NCBI GenBank assembly: GCA_022825265.1
Contig: JAJDXE010000004.1
Coordinates: forward strand, 396,341-460,340
Origin: Dehalococcoidia bacterium
GTDB lineage: Bacteria; Chloroflexota; Dehalococcoidia; Bin125
Direction of reading: 5' to 3'
Length of the DNA: 64,000 bases
Position 1 is the stretch's first letter. Each line of letters starts with the position of its first letter. The position numbers were made by a program, and so were the translations under genes. The notes below the pieces were generated by a model. That model saw only the letters and a program-made list of their open reading frames with translations. It searched no databases and had not been told where the DNA came from. This document shows positions 53,122-61,527 of this stretch, one piece after another.

Positions 53122-54210
53122 ATGGACTACGGCATCGCTTTCCCCTCGTACATCGATGCATGGCGCGACGCGGCCGCGGCTGAGGCGGCGGGTTTCACCC
53201 ACGCCTGGTTCTTCGACTCGCAACTGATCTACAGCGACGTGTACGCCACCATGGCGCTCGCGGCCGAGCACACCAGTCGGATCAAGCTGGGCACCCTGGT
53301 GGCCATTCCGAGCAATCGCATCCCTGCTGTAACTGCATCGGCCATCGCCACGATCAACTACCTGGCCCCCGGGCGAGTCATCCTGGGTCTGGGCACCGGA
53401 TACACCGGGCGCAACACGATGGGTCTGCCGGCGGTGCCGGCCGCTGAGTTCCGCGAGTACACGCAGCAAGTGCAGGGGCTGCTCGCGGGCGAGGAAGTGC
53501 TGATCCGCGAGGGCGAGCGTGAGCGCTGGATTCGCTTGCTGCATCCAGATCGCGGCGGCTTCATCAACATCGCAGATCCCATCCCCGTCTACCTCGCGGC
53601 GAACGGACCCAAAGCGCTCGCAGCGACAGGTGAGCTGGCCGACGGCTGGGTCACGGGCGCCCTCACGCCGGATATTGCAACGGGTTTCGATGCGATTCGC
53701 ACCGCTGCTGCTGCGGCCGGGCGGTCCACCGACAAGCCGTACACGGTCGGACTGACCAGCGGCTGCGTGCTGCGCGATGGCGAGTCACTCATGTCCGAGC
53801 GGGTCGTCGAGCGGGTGGGGCCCAATGCGTTGCCGGGTCTACATGCGATGTGGGAATCGCACTACGGACCTGGAGCGAACCTGGGAATCAAGGATCCCGA
53901 CGCGGCGGCCGCGTTCCATCGCTACATCGAGGAGTACGGCGAGGCGCGTGGCAGCAAGCCCGATCGGCGCTACCTGGATGTACACACGGGACACATGGTC
54001 TTCCTCAAGCCGGGCGAGGAACAGTTCATCAGCGAGACCTCGATCGGCGCCACGCTGACCGGCACGCCGGCGCAGATCATCGATCGGCTTGAACAGATGG
54101 AGGCGTCCGGGATCGACAATGTCGCCATTGCTTGCACGAACGCCGCCGGAGCCCGCGACCTGGTCGCCGACTTCGGCCGAGAGGTCATCGCCAAACGGTC
54201 GCCTGCCTAA
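53122..54210 (+). CDS. LLM-class flavin/F420-dependent oxidoreductase
   Basis: The 362-residue protein has the luciferase-like TIM-barrel landmarks AEAAGFTHAWFFDSQ, TSRIKLGTLVAIPSNR, PGRVILGLGTGYTGRN and PIPVYLAANGPKAL. Such enzymes use FMN or F420 as cofactor to oxidise or desaturate small organic substrates. Direction is opposite to the dimethylformamidase genes, with which it shares a 126-base divergent control region. The N-terminus is a typical MDYGIAFPS start. The precise substrate is unknown. Confidence 0.9.
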   Translation: MDYGIAFPSYIDAWRDAAAAEAAGFTHAWFFDSQLIYSDVYATMALAAEHTSRIKLGTLVAIPSNRIPAVTASAIATINYLAPGRVILGLGTGYTGRNTMGLPAVPAAEFREYTQQVQGLLAGEEVLIREGERERWIRLLHPDRGGFINIADPIPVYLAANGPKALAATGELADGWVTGALTPDIATGFDAIRTAAAAAGRSTDKPYTVGLTSGCVLRDGESLMSERVVERVGPNALPGLHAMWESHYGPGANLGIKDPDAAAAFHRYIEEYGEARGSKPDRRYLDVHTGHMVFLKPGEEQFISETSIGATLTGTPAQIIDRLEQMEASGIDNVAIACTNAAGARDLVADFGREVIAKRSPA

Positions 54211-54264
54211 CGGGCCAGTTGGCTGTTTCTGACCACAGGCGTTGGCGAGGAGAGGGATTCGAGG

Positions 54265-54477
54265 ATGAGCTTGTCTGTGCATCCGCAGTTCGTCCAGGCG
54301 CATCAGGCTGATGAAGCTTGCGCTGGTTGCTTGAAGTCGTTTCCTCGGGCTTGCCGATGCGGGGGGCGGATTCACGCGGAACGCGGAGACGAGAGTGCAG
54401 ATGGGGACATATGGCTCAGGCGATGGTGCTCGGACTGCGGCATCGATTGGGACGAGCCGATTCGGGCGAAAACCTAG
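54265..54477 (+). CDS. Small multi-Cys protein
   Basis: The 70-residue product carries CAGC, CRCGG and CSDCG, together a likely zinc ribbon. GAGG is near the ATG. It lies just after the oxidoreductase gene, and the frame is closed by a downstream minus-strand gene. No family is recognised. Confidence 0.55.
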   Translation: MSLSVHPQFVQAHQADEACAGCLKSFPRACRCGGRIHAERGDESADGDIWLRRWCSDCGIDWDEPIRAKT

Positions 54478-54498
54478 TCAACGCGGGCGACCGACCAC

Positions 54499-54852
54499 TC
54501 AGGCCTCCGACTGGAAGTGCGGATGAGCCACGGCCTCGTCAGGCCAGAGGAAGTCGTATCCGGCCTTAAGCGCGTATTGGCGGTCCAGGTCTTCACGGTC
54601 GCCAATGTGGACATACTCGTCGGCTTCAAACTTGTCCTTCACATCGGGCAGCATGTGCTTAGAAACGACAAAGTCGACCTCGATCTCGTGCTCGGCCCAG
54701 ATCGCGCGTTGACCGCTCAAGGTGCGATCGGAACAACTGCCGATCAGGAAGCCTTTGTCTCGCACCAGGCGAACCATGTCCATCGTCAACGGTCCCGGTG
54801 GGTCGCCGACCTCCAGGGTGCCGTCAATGTCGAAGCTGATCAGGATCACCAC
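54499..54852 (-). CDS. HAD-like hydrolase-type protein
   Basis: The 117-residue protein begins VVILISFDIDGTLEVGDPPG, which is the HAD superfamily motif I (DxDGT). Later it has VSKHMLPDVKDKFEADEYVHIGDRED, where the Lys and Asp correspond to motifs III and IV. It is short, so it may be a minimal phosphatase. The GTG at 54852 has GAGGAG six bases upstream. It ends just before the small multi-Cys gene in the opposite direction. Confidence 0.7.
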   Translation of the reverse strand: MVILISFDIDGTLEVGDPPGPLTMDMVRLVRDKGFLIGSCSDRTLSGQRAIWAEHEIEVDFVVSKHMLPDVKDKFEADEYVHIGDREDLDRQYALKAGYDFLWPDEAVAHPHFQSEA

Positions 54853-54890
54853 GGGCGACTCCTCGTGCTTGGTCTGTTCGCTGTCGGTGA

Positions 54891-56213
54891 CTAGTCGGGG
54901 CTGGCGCTCCAGACGGTGTAATTCCCGCCGAGCGGCATCGGTCCGCCTGAGACGCCTACCTGGGGCTTGACGCCGGTGACCTGCCGGGCGCCGGCTCGGC
55001 CCTGGAGCTGTTGGATGCAATCGGTGTGCATCCAGACCCGGCTGCGCCCGCTGCCGACGTTGCCGCCGCTGGGCGAGACCGGGTTGGGGCCTTCGATGCT
55101 GATGTCGGTCTGGTAGAAGTCGAGCGCTTCTCCGAACTTGATCCCGCGGTAGCCCAGACCTTCCAGGTGGAACTGATGGAACAGCGAGAAGCCGTCGTAC
55201 ATGTTCTCGAAGGAGAGATCGTCAGCCGTAATGCCTGCGCCCTCGTAGATCTTGCGGCCGGTGCGCGCGGTGTCGGCCTCAACTTCGTCCAGGGTGGGCA
55301 GCAGGCTGCGCGGTCGCGTGTTGCTGGAGGCGTGATTGAGGATGTAGACCGGCTTCTGCTTCATGTCGGCGGCGCGCTCGGCCGTGGAGAAGAGGTAGGC
55401 GCCGGACATCATGATCGGAATGTCGTTGTCGAACAGATTGGCCGGCTTGGCGATCCAGCGTGAGGCGAGGTAGTCCTCGGGTCCGAGTTCCTCGGGCCGG
55501 TGCTGGGCCCAGTAACCCTCAGGGAATCTGAGCCCGTTGCGGCGTGAATTCTCCATGAACGCGGCCATCATGTCGTGGCTCTTGCCGTACTTGCGGCAAT
55601 ACTCGGCGAACTGCAGAGCCGTGCTGTAGGAGGCAGGTCCGCCCCAGAGCTGGGTGATGGCGGGGGTACCGGGCAAGGCGTCGCCGGCGTTGGCGCCGCC
55701 CTGGTAGTAGCGACCCTCGAAGTTGTGCCAGCTCTTGACCACGAGGCATGTGTGGGTCAGCCCATCGCCCACGGCCTGGGCGGTCACGTTGAGCGCGTTC
55801 GACATGCAGCCGGGACCGTACATCGTGAACTTGACGTTGGTCAGCTCGGGCATGTTCTTGAGCAGCCACTCGGCGCTGAGCTTGGCGATGCCGTCGAGCG
55901 GGTCGTCGGTCTGGTTGAAGCTCTGGATCACGTCCATGGGAAGCGGCTTGCCCGCTTCCCAGAACGCGCCGGTCGTGGTCACGGGCACGACGACCAGGCC
56001 GTCGATCTGGTCGGGCGCGACGCCGGCGTCGTCAATCGCCTTGCGCAGCGCGTCGATGGTGATCGCGCCAACGCAGGTTTCAGGCCGGCCGTCCCAGCGC
56101 CGGGAGGTCGGCGCATGGCCGACGCCCACCGCGGCGACCTTGCCGCGGTGCTCCCAGACGCCGAGTCCTTCATCGTTGCGGTACATCGCATCGGGTGCAG
56201 TTGGTGTTGTCAT
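54891..56213 (-). CDS. SCP2-type thiolase-like acyltransferase
   Basis: The 440-residue protein belongs to the lipid-transfer-protein/thiolase group: VAAVGVGHAPTSRR, DDAGVAPDQIDGLVV, KFTMYGPGCMSNAL with the nucleophile-position Cys near residue 140, and YDGFSLFHQFHLEGLGY. The C-terminus ends GGPMPLGGNYTVWSASPD, without the second catalytic Cys of biosynthetic thiolases, typical of the non-degradative subgroup. Such proteins act with a DUF35 partner, encoded directly upstream. They probably use acyl-CoA-type substrates. Confidence 0.85.
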   Translation of the reverse strand: MTTPTAPDAMYRNDEGLGVWEHRGKVAAVGVGHAPTSRRWDGRPETCVGAITIDALRKAIDDAGVAPDQIDGLVVVPVTTTGAFWEAGKPLPMDVIQSFNQTDDPLDGIAKLSAEWLLKNMPELTNVKFTMYGPGCMSNALNVTAQAVGDGLTHTCLVVKSWHNFEGRYYQGGANAGDALPGTPAITQLWGGPASYSTALQFAEYCRKYGKSHDMMAAFMENSRRNGLRFPEGYWAQHRPEELGPEDYLASRWIAKPANLFDNDIPIMMSGAYLFSTAERAADMKQKPVYILNHASSNTRPRSLLPTLDEVEADTARTGRKIYEGAGITADDLSFENMYDGFSLFHQFHLEGLGYRGIKFGEALDFYQTDISIEGPNPVSPSGGNVGSGRSRVWMHTDCIQQLQGRAGARQVTGVKPQVGVSGGPMPLGGNYTVWSASPD

Positions 56214-56255
56214 AACGAGCGCTCCTTGGCTGAGGGGCCGCTGAATGGTTGGAGA

Positions 56256-56669
56256 TCAATCGGCAATCACGCGCCATTCGGGCACGAGCTGACCGTTGGC
56301 CGAAGGTTCGAAGATCACCTCGACGGCCGCGCCGACCGGCACTTCGTCAACCGGTACGCCGGGCAGGTGCGAGTACATCTGGATCCCGGGATCGTCGTCG
56401 AGCATGATCACGGCCAGGTTGAAGGGCTGGTCCTCCTGGAGGAGGCGGACGGGACAGTCGTGGACGACGCCGTAGTTGTAGATCGTGCCGCGCCCGCTGA
56501 CCTGCTTCCATTCGAGTTCACCGCCCTCGTCGCAATCTCGGCAGGTGTTGGATGGCGGATGCTGCAAGCGATCGCAGTCGACGCAGTTCTGGATCACGAG
56601 GCGTTGTTCGTTTGCGGCGTCCCAGAACGGTTGAGTAAGTTCGTCCGGATCGACGCCTTGCTTGGCCAT
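56256..56669 (-). CDS. DUF35 OB-fold and rubredoxin-like zinc protein
   Basis: The 137-residue protein has the zinc knuckle CVDCDRLQHPPSNTCRDCD (about residues 34-52), followed by an OB fold with GRGTIYNYGVVH, NLAVIMLDDDPGIQMYSHLPG and VEVIFEP. This is the DUF35 family that forms complexes with thiolase-like enzymes and may help bind acyl-CoA. It precedes and is co-directional with the thiolase gene, with about 42 bases between them. The start is at 56669. Confidence 0.9.
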   Translation of the reverse strand: MAKQGVDPDELTQPFWDAANEQRLVIQNCVDCDRLQHPPSNTCRDCDEGGELEWKQVSGRGTIYNYGVVHDCPVRLLQEDQPFNLAVIMLDDDPGIQMYSHLPGVPVDEVPVGAAVEVIFEPSANGQLVPEWRVIAD

Positions 56670-56801
56670 TGGTTTCCCCTGTCGCTGCGCAGAAGTGGCT
56701 TGCCGTCCTCGGCGTTGATGCAGAATAACGGCAGCGTCGGAGCGGCGGTGGGATCGCTGTTAGCCTGCGCCCCGGTGAGCGGAGAGGAATTTGAGGGCGT
56801 G

Positions 56802-57731
56802 ATGCTACGTCCAGGGCTGATCTGGCTGTCGAAGCAGGACTGGGCAGAGCGCGGCGCCCGGGCGGCCGGGGTCGAGCGCCTGTTGGTGCGTCGCTTCGTC
56901 GCTGGCGACGAGCGGACCGACGCGCTGACCCTGGCGCAGCGACTGTCGCGGAGCGAGGACGGCGTCGTTGGAGCAAACGCGAAGTTCTCCTTCCTCGGCG
57001 AGGCGGTCACCGATCCGGGCGAAGCCCAGCAAGCGGTCGACGAATACTGTGCGCTGGCGGCCGCCATCGGCGATGTCTCCGATCTCGATGCACGGATGGG
57101 AGTCAAGCCAACACTTCTGGGCCTTGGGATCTCCTATCAGACCGCCGAACGAGGGCTGTTAGCCATCGTCGAGACCGCCGCGGAACACGGCGTGCGAGTA
57201 GAGCTCGACATGGAGGCGTCGGACACCGTGGATGCAACGCTGGCGTTGTACCGCGCTGCAGCTGCGAGATCGGACGTGACCGGTGTGGCGTTGCAGGCGT
57301 ATCTGCGTCGCACCCCTGAGGATGCGCAAGCGCTAATCGACGAGGGCATCGCGCGTGTGCGCCTTGTCAAGGGCGCGTACAGCGAGCCAAGCCGGATCGC
57401 ACATAGTGGCGCCGGGCCGATCCGGCGGGCATATGTCGGGCTGTTGGAACAACTCTGGCAGGCCGGAGCCGATGTCGGCGTGGCCACGCACGATCCGGTC
57501 CTGCACCGTGCGGCCCGCCAGCTGGCCGACGAACGCCCGACCATCGGCTATTGGGAGTTCCAGATGCTCTACGGAGTGCGACCCGAGTTGGGGTCGGCGA
57601 TGCGGGCGCGCGGCGAGCGGCTGCGAATGAGCATTCCCTACGGCGAGCGCTGGTATCCCTACCTGATGCGCCGGATCGCCGAGCGGCCTGCCAACGCGCT
57701 ATTCGCCTTGCGCGCGGTGGTCGGGCGCTAG
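56802..57731 (+). CDS. putA: Proline dehydrogenase
   Basis: The 309-residue single-domain FAD enzyme has VRLVKGAYSEPSRIA (the substrate-binding Lys-Gly-Ala-Tyr block), VATHDPVLHRAARQL, YWEFQMLYGVRPEL and YGERWYPYLMRRIAERPAN, all PRODH landmarks. It oxidises proline to pyrroline-5-carboxylate, passing electrons to quinone. The fused aldehyde dehydrogenase of Gram-negative PutA is absent, as usual in Gram-positive types and Chloroflexota. The start is uncertain; a GTG one codon upstream (56799) is possible. Confidence 0.92.
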   Translation: MLRPGLIWLSKQDWAERGARAAGVERLLVRRFVAGDERTDALTLAQRLSRSEDGVVGANAKFSFLGEAVTDPGEAQQAVDEYCALAAAIGDVSDLDARMGVKPTLLGLGISYQTAERGLLAIVETAAEHGVRVELDMEASDTVDATLALYRAAAARSDVTGVALQAYLRRTPEDAQALIDEGIARVRLVKGAYSEPSRIAHSGAGPIRRAYVGLLEQLWQAGADVGVATHDPVLHRAARQLADERPTIGYWEFQMLYGVRPELGSAMRARGERLRMSIPYGERWYPYLMRRIAERPANALFALRAVVGR

Positions 57732-57745
57732 TCGGGGACAGCAAC

Positions 57746-58792
57746 GTGAGCCAGATCGCCTCGGTACAGACGACCATCTTCGATTTGACGCCTCTGACGC
57801 AGGTGTTCGTCACGGTGACCGATAGCGAAGGTCGCACCGGCGTCGGCGAGACGTGGTGGGGCATTCCCGACCCCGACCGGCCTGGCGCCGGGGCACGTCC
57901 GATTGCTTCGGCGGTCGAGGAACTGCTTGCCCCCAGGGTGGTGGGTCGCGAGGCCGGCGAGATCGGACGGCTGTGGTTCGAGCTGTGGGATTACGGCTAT
58001 CGCTACGCCGACCAGGGCATCTTCCCGATGGCCCTGTCCGGCCTCGACATCGCACTGTGGGATTTGCTCGGCAAGACGCTGGGCGCGTCGGTGCTGCAAC
58101 TGCTCGGTGGGTCGCGACACGACGCAGTGGCTGCGTACGCGAGCCTGCCGCCGTTGCGCGATCCGGAGCTGGTCGTGAGCGAGACGCAGCGGGCAGTTGA
58201 TGCCGGTATCGGAGGAGTCAAGCTGCATGAGGTGACAATCGACCATGTTGAGCGTCTGCGCCGCCGGTTCGGCGACAAGTTGGCGATCATGGTCGATGTC
58301 AACGGGCACTTCGACCCGATTGAGGCGATCGCGTTTGGCCGACAGCTTGCGGACCTCGGCGCGACCTGGTTCGAGGAGCCGGTGCGGCCGATGCGGGATC
58401 ATCGGGCGATGCGGCGAGTGCAGCGGGAGGCGGGCGTCGACATCGCCGCCGGCGAGAACGAGTACACGCTGGAGGACTTCGAGCGGCTGCTGCGCAGCGA
58501 GGCGATCACCTATCTGCAGCCCGAGGTGACGAAGATTGGCGGGATCACAGCTGCTCAGCGTGTGGCAACCATGGCTGAGCTGCACAATGTGGCGCTCAGC
58601 CCGCATAACTTCCGCCCGGGGCCGTCGCTGTATGCCTCGCTCGCCTACGGATTCGCCAGCTCGGCGACGAGATGGTTTGAGATCCCGTGGGTCCCTGAAG
58701 GCAGGCGGTTCGCCTCCGACACGCCGCTGCCGGTCATCGAGGATGGGTATGTACTGGTGTCGGACGGTCCCGGCCTCGGCATCCCAGATTGA
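57746..58792 (+). CDS. Enolase-superfamily dehydratase/racemase (mandelate racemase group)
   Basis: The 348-residue protein has an N-terminal cap and a TIM barrel with VKLHEV (the K-x-H/K position near 155), VDVNGHF (metal-binding Asp), WFEEPV (metal Glu), GENEYTLEDF (metal Glu) and ALSPHNF near residue 290 (catalytic His). These are the acid-base and magnesium residues of the muconate/mandelate subgroup. The substrate is probably a sugar acid or amide. The GTG start is at 57746, 14 bases after the proline dehydrogenase stop, so co-expression is likely. Confidence 0.88.
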   Translation: MSQIASVQTTIFDLTPLTQVFVTVTDSEGRTGVGETWWGIPDPDRPGAGARPIASAVEELLAPRVVGREAGEIGRLWFELWDYGYRYADQGIFPMALSGLDIALWDLLGKTLGASVLQLLGGSRHDAVAAYASLPPLRDPELVVSETQRAVDAGIGGVKLHEVTIDHVERLRRRFGDKLAIMVDVNGHFDPIEAIAFGRQLADLGATWFEEPVRPMRDHRAMRRVQREAGVDIAAGENEYTLEDFERLLRSEAITYLQPEVTKIGGITAAQRVATMAELHNVALSPHNFRPGPSLYASLAYGFASSATRWFEIPWVPEGRRFASDTPLPVIEDGYVLVSDGPGLGIPD

Positions 58793-58856
58793 GTGTCACG
58801 TTGGGCTCGGCTCTATCTTTCGCAATCTGTCGGGCCATCCTGATTGTGATAAGTTG

Positions 58857-58874
58857 GCGGCGCATAAACGCCGC
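58857..58874. terminator. Hairpin after the enolase-superfamily gene
   Basis: Arms GCGGCG and CGCCGC around CATAAA form a 6-bp stem in the gap before the transporter operon. It can end transcription from the upstream operon; no long U-run follows. Confidence 0.4.
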
Positions 58875-58902
58875 TAGCTGATCACTCGTCCAAATCGGAG
58901 TT

Positions 58903-58930
58903 TTGGCGCCAGCCCTGGCTAGCTCATACT
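58903..58930 (+). promoter_or_regulatory. Candidate promoter of the transporter operon
   Basis: TTGGCG (58903-58908) and CATACT (58925-58930) are spaced by 16 bases. They lie just before the GGAGG ribosome site and the ATG at 58947. The match to the consensus is only fair. Confidence 0.35.
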
Positions 58931-58946
58931 CATCGCGGAGGCACAG

Positions 58947-60125
58947 ATGCGCAGCAACATATGGAAAACCATTCTGGCATTCGGGGTTGCACTGTTGTTG
59001 CTCCCGCTGGCCGCCGCCTGTGGCGGCGATGATGAGGACGAACCATATCGAATCGGCGTGATGGAATCGGCCACCGGACCGGGCGAGACCTATGGCACCG
59101 TGGCGATCCAGGCCAAGCAGATGGCGGTCGAAGAGATCAATGCGGCCGGCGGAATCAACGGACGCATGATCGAGCTAATCGTTGAAGACTCGAAGTGCAG
59201 CGCTCAGGACGCGATCACGGCCTACAACAAGCTGACCGACGTCGACGGGGTGAAGATCATCCTCGGCACGTCCTGCAGCGGCGCAATGCTGGGCGCTGCT
59301 CCATTGGCCGAGCGTGACGGCGTCGTGATGTTCTCCGGCCTGGCCACTAATCCCGACATCGCCGAGGCAGGCGACTACATTTTCCGCACCTCGTTGAACG
59401 ACGCTCAGCTCGGCGTCGACACCGGCAACCTGCTCTGGGCGGACGGCATCCGCAAGCTGGCCACGATTTCAGAGTCAACCGACTATGCAGAGGGCGTGCG
59501 TCGCACCACGGCCGAGCAGTTCGAGGAGCGCGGCGGTGAAATCGTCGGCGAGGAGCGCTACGCGTCCGACGCGACCGACTTCCGTACCTCACTGACGAAG
59601 CTGTTCGCAGAGAATCCGGACGCACTGCACATCTCGGCGCAATCGGAGTTCGCCGGCGGCACGATCGTTAAGCAGGCTAGAGAGCTCGGCTACGAAGGAC
59701 CGATCTACTCGGAGATCGTCGTTGTCGGCACGACCGCGCTGGAGATTGCCGGTGACGCCGCGACTGGCTTGAAGGCCGTGATCACCGACATCGACCCCGC
59801 CAATGAGAAAGGCCAGGAGGTGCTTGGCAACTTCCGCGAGCGATACGGCTACGTCACGTTGCCCTGGTACCTCGGCTCGGCCTACGACGACGTGTACATC
59901 ACGGCCGAGTGCCTGAAAGAGACTGAAGACGACCAGGACGCCGATGGCTTCCGCGACTGCCTCTACGACATCACCTGGAGCGGCGCGATTGGCGACAACT
60001 ACAGCTTCGACGAGCGCGGCGAGGTGGTCGGACTGACCAACGTCGTGGTCGAGGTGCTGCCGCTCGGCGAGCGCAACGAGGACAACAACGGCTACAACGT
60101 CTTGGGGCCCGCGCCCGGCGGCTAG
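58947..60125 (+). CDS. livK: Branched-chain-type ABC transporter substrate-binding lipoprotein
   Basis: The 392-residue protein has a lipoprotein signal (LLLLPLAAACGG, Cys at 25), then ESATGPGETYGTVAIQAKQM, AINAAGGINGRMI and IILGTSCSGAMLGAAPLAER, the type I periplasmic-binding fold of LivK-like receptors. The Ser/Thr-rich ligand loops point to an amino-acid or amide ligand. It is the first gene of a complete LivK-H-M-G-F importer operon. GGAGG precedes the ATG at 58947. Confidence 0.92.
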   Translation: MRSNIWKTILAFGVALLLLPLAAACGGDDEDEPYRIGVMESATGPGETYGTVAIQAKQMAVEEINAAGGINGRMIELIVEDSKCSAQDAITAYNKLTDVDGVKIILGTSCSGAMLGAAPLAERDGVVMFSGLATNPDIAEAGDYIFRTSLNDAQLGVDTGNLLWADGIRKLATISESTDYAEGVRRTTAEQFEERGGEIVGEERYASDATDFRTSLTKLFAENPDALHISAQSEFAGGTIVKQARELGYEGPIYSEIVVVGTTALEIAGDAATGLKAVITDIDPANEKGQEVLGNFRERYGYVTLPWYLGSAYDDVYITAECLKETEDDQDADGFRDCLYDITWSGAIGDNYSFDERGEVVGLTNVVVEVLPLGERNEDNNGYNVLGPAPGG

Positions 60126-60146
60126 TCCAATAGCTAGCATCGCTAC

Positions 60147-61523
60147 GTGAGCGCATGGACCAGTCGGATTGACCTGGGCGAGATCGGAAGTCGCCCGCGC
60201 GATCTGTTGGCGATTGTGCTCGCTCTGGCGGTCGTCGCCTACATCTCCTGGGCGATCAGCCAATCGCCGACGCAGGCGCTCCAGTTTGCATTCAATGGGC
60301 TCTCGGTCGGCGCGATCTATGCGCTGTTGGCGATCGGCTTCACGCTCGTCTACAGCACGGTCTGGTTCTTCGATCTCTATTACGGCGCCGCGGCCGCAAT
60401 CGGCGCGTACGGGATTTTCTATCTGCGCTCCGGCGAGGCCCTGGGTGGGCAGTACCAGGTCAATGATCCGGCGGTCAACGTCGTCTTTGCCCTGGTCACT
60501 GCTGGCGTCGTGTTGTGGGCGTTGCGCGAGGCTTACCATCGCCGACTGAGCGGTCGGCTTGGAGACAGAACGGCCCGCTACGCCGAGTTTCTTCTGGCCG
60601 GAGGGATCGGCGCTTACATGGGCGTTGTTCTGACCTGGCCGAACGAGCTCAATGTCCTCTTTGCCCCGACGATCGGAATCGCGACGGCACTCTTTGTCGC
60701 CTGGCTGGTTCGGACGGCAGCGACCAGGTTGCCTGAGCGAATCGACCGCTTGGGATTTCCGGCCGTCGGCATGATCACCGGAGCTGCGATGGGAGTCGTG
60801 GTCGGTGTCGCGCTGGCCAACGCGGGCGGTTCGCGACTCTACCTGAGCTGGGTTGTCTCTTGCCTGCTCGCCGGGATGGTCGGGCTGGCCTTCTACCGAG
60901 GCCTTTACGTGCGGATCATCCAGCGCACTCGCTCGCGGCTGATCATGCTGGTTGCCTCACTGGGCGTTCTGCTGGCCCTGACCGCGCTAACGATCATCGT
61001 CTTCGAGAGTGCACCTCGACCGCTCCCGGACGTGTTCGGCAATACCCCCTGGGAGGTCGGCGGAGCGACGATCAAAGGCTTCAATGTCTTCTCAATCGGC
61101 ATTGCGATCGCCGCCTTCATTGGACTCTTACTGTTGCTCAAGCGGACGGCATTCGGGAAGTCGGTGCGTGCGATTGGCGACGACGAAGAGGTCGCCAAGG
61201 TCGTCGGAATCAATACGACCGTGGTGATCGCAATCGTGTTTTTCCTCGGCGCAGTCTTCGCAGCCCTGGCGGGCGTACTCAACGGTCACGACACCGCGAT
61301 CCAGCCCCGCATGGGTCTACTGATGCTGCTCAAGGGCTGGATCGCATCGGTGGTCGGTGGGATCGGCAATCTCTATGGCGCAATCGTCGGTGGGTTCGCG
61401 CTCGGCATGATCGAGCAATTCGGTATCTGGAACCTGGCGGGCGAGTGGAAGGACGTGGTTTCCTTCGTCGTGCTGATCCTCTTCCTCTCGTTCTGGCCGA
61501 GTGGTCTGTTGCCCAGGAGGTAG
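60147..61523 (+). CDS. livH: LivH-like permease, enlarged
   Basis: The 458-residue permease is about 150 residues longer than a usual LivH (near 300). The N-terminal core GLSVGAIYALLAIGFTLVYS and the C-terminal core (VRAIGDDEEVAKVVGINTT, GAVFAALAGVLNG and GLLMLLKGWIASVVGGIGNL) are standard. Between them, at about residues 100-240, lies an extra block with several more hydrophobic helices (VFALVTAGVVLWAL, EFLLAGGIGAYMGVVLTW, FPAVGMITGAAMGVVVGVAL). It forms the membrane channel. The GTG start is at 60147. Confidence 0.88.
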   Translation: MSAWTSRIDLGEIGSRPRDLLAIVLALAVVAYISWAISQSPTQALQFAFNGLSVGAIYALLAIGFTLVYSTVWFFDLYYGAAAAIGAYGIFYLRSGEALGGQYQVNDPAVNVVFALVTAGVVLWALREAYHRRLSGRLGDRTARYAEFLLAGGIGAYMGVVLTWPNELNVLFAPTIGIATALFVAWLVRTAATRLPERIDRLGFPAVGMITGAAMGVVVGVALANAGGSRLYLSWVVSCLLAGMVGLAFYRGLYVRIIQRTRSRLIMLVASLGVLLALTALTIIVFESAPRPLPDVFGNTPWEVGGATIKGFNVFSIGIAIAAFIGLLLLLKRTAFGKSVRAIGDDEEVAKVVGINTTVVIAIVFFLGAVFAALAGVLNGHDTAIQPRMGLLMLLKGWIASVVGGIGNLYGAIVGGFALGMIEQFGIWNLAGEWKDVVSFVVLILFLSFWPSGLLPRR

Positions 61524-61527
61524 CCGA

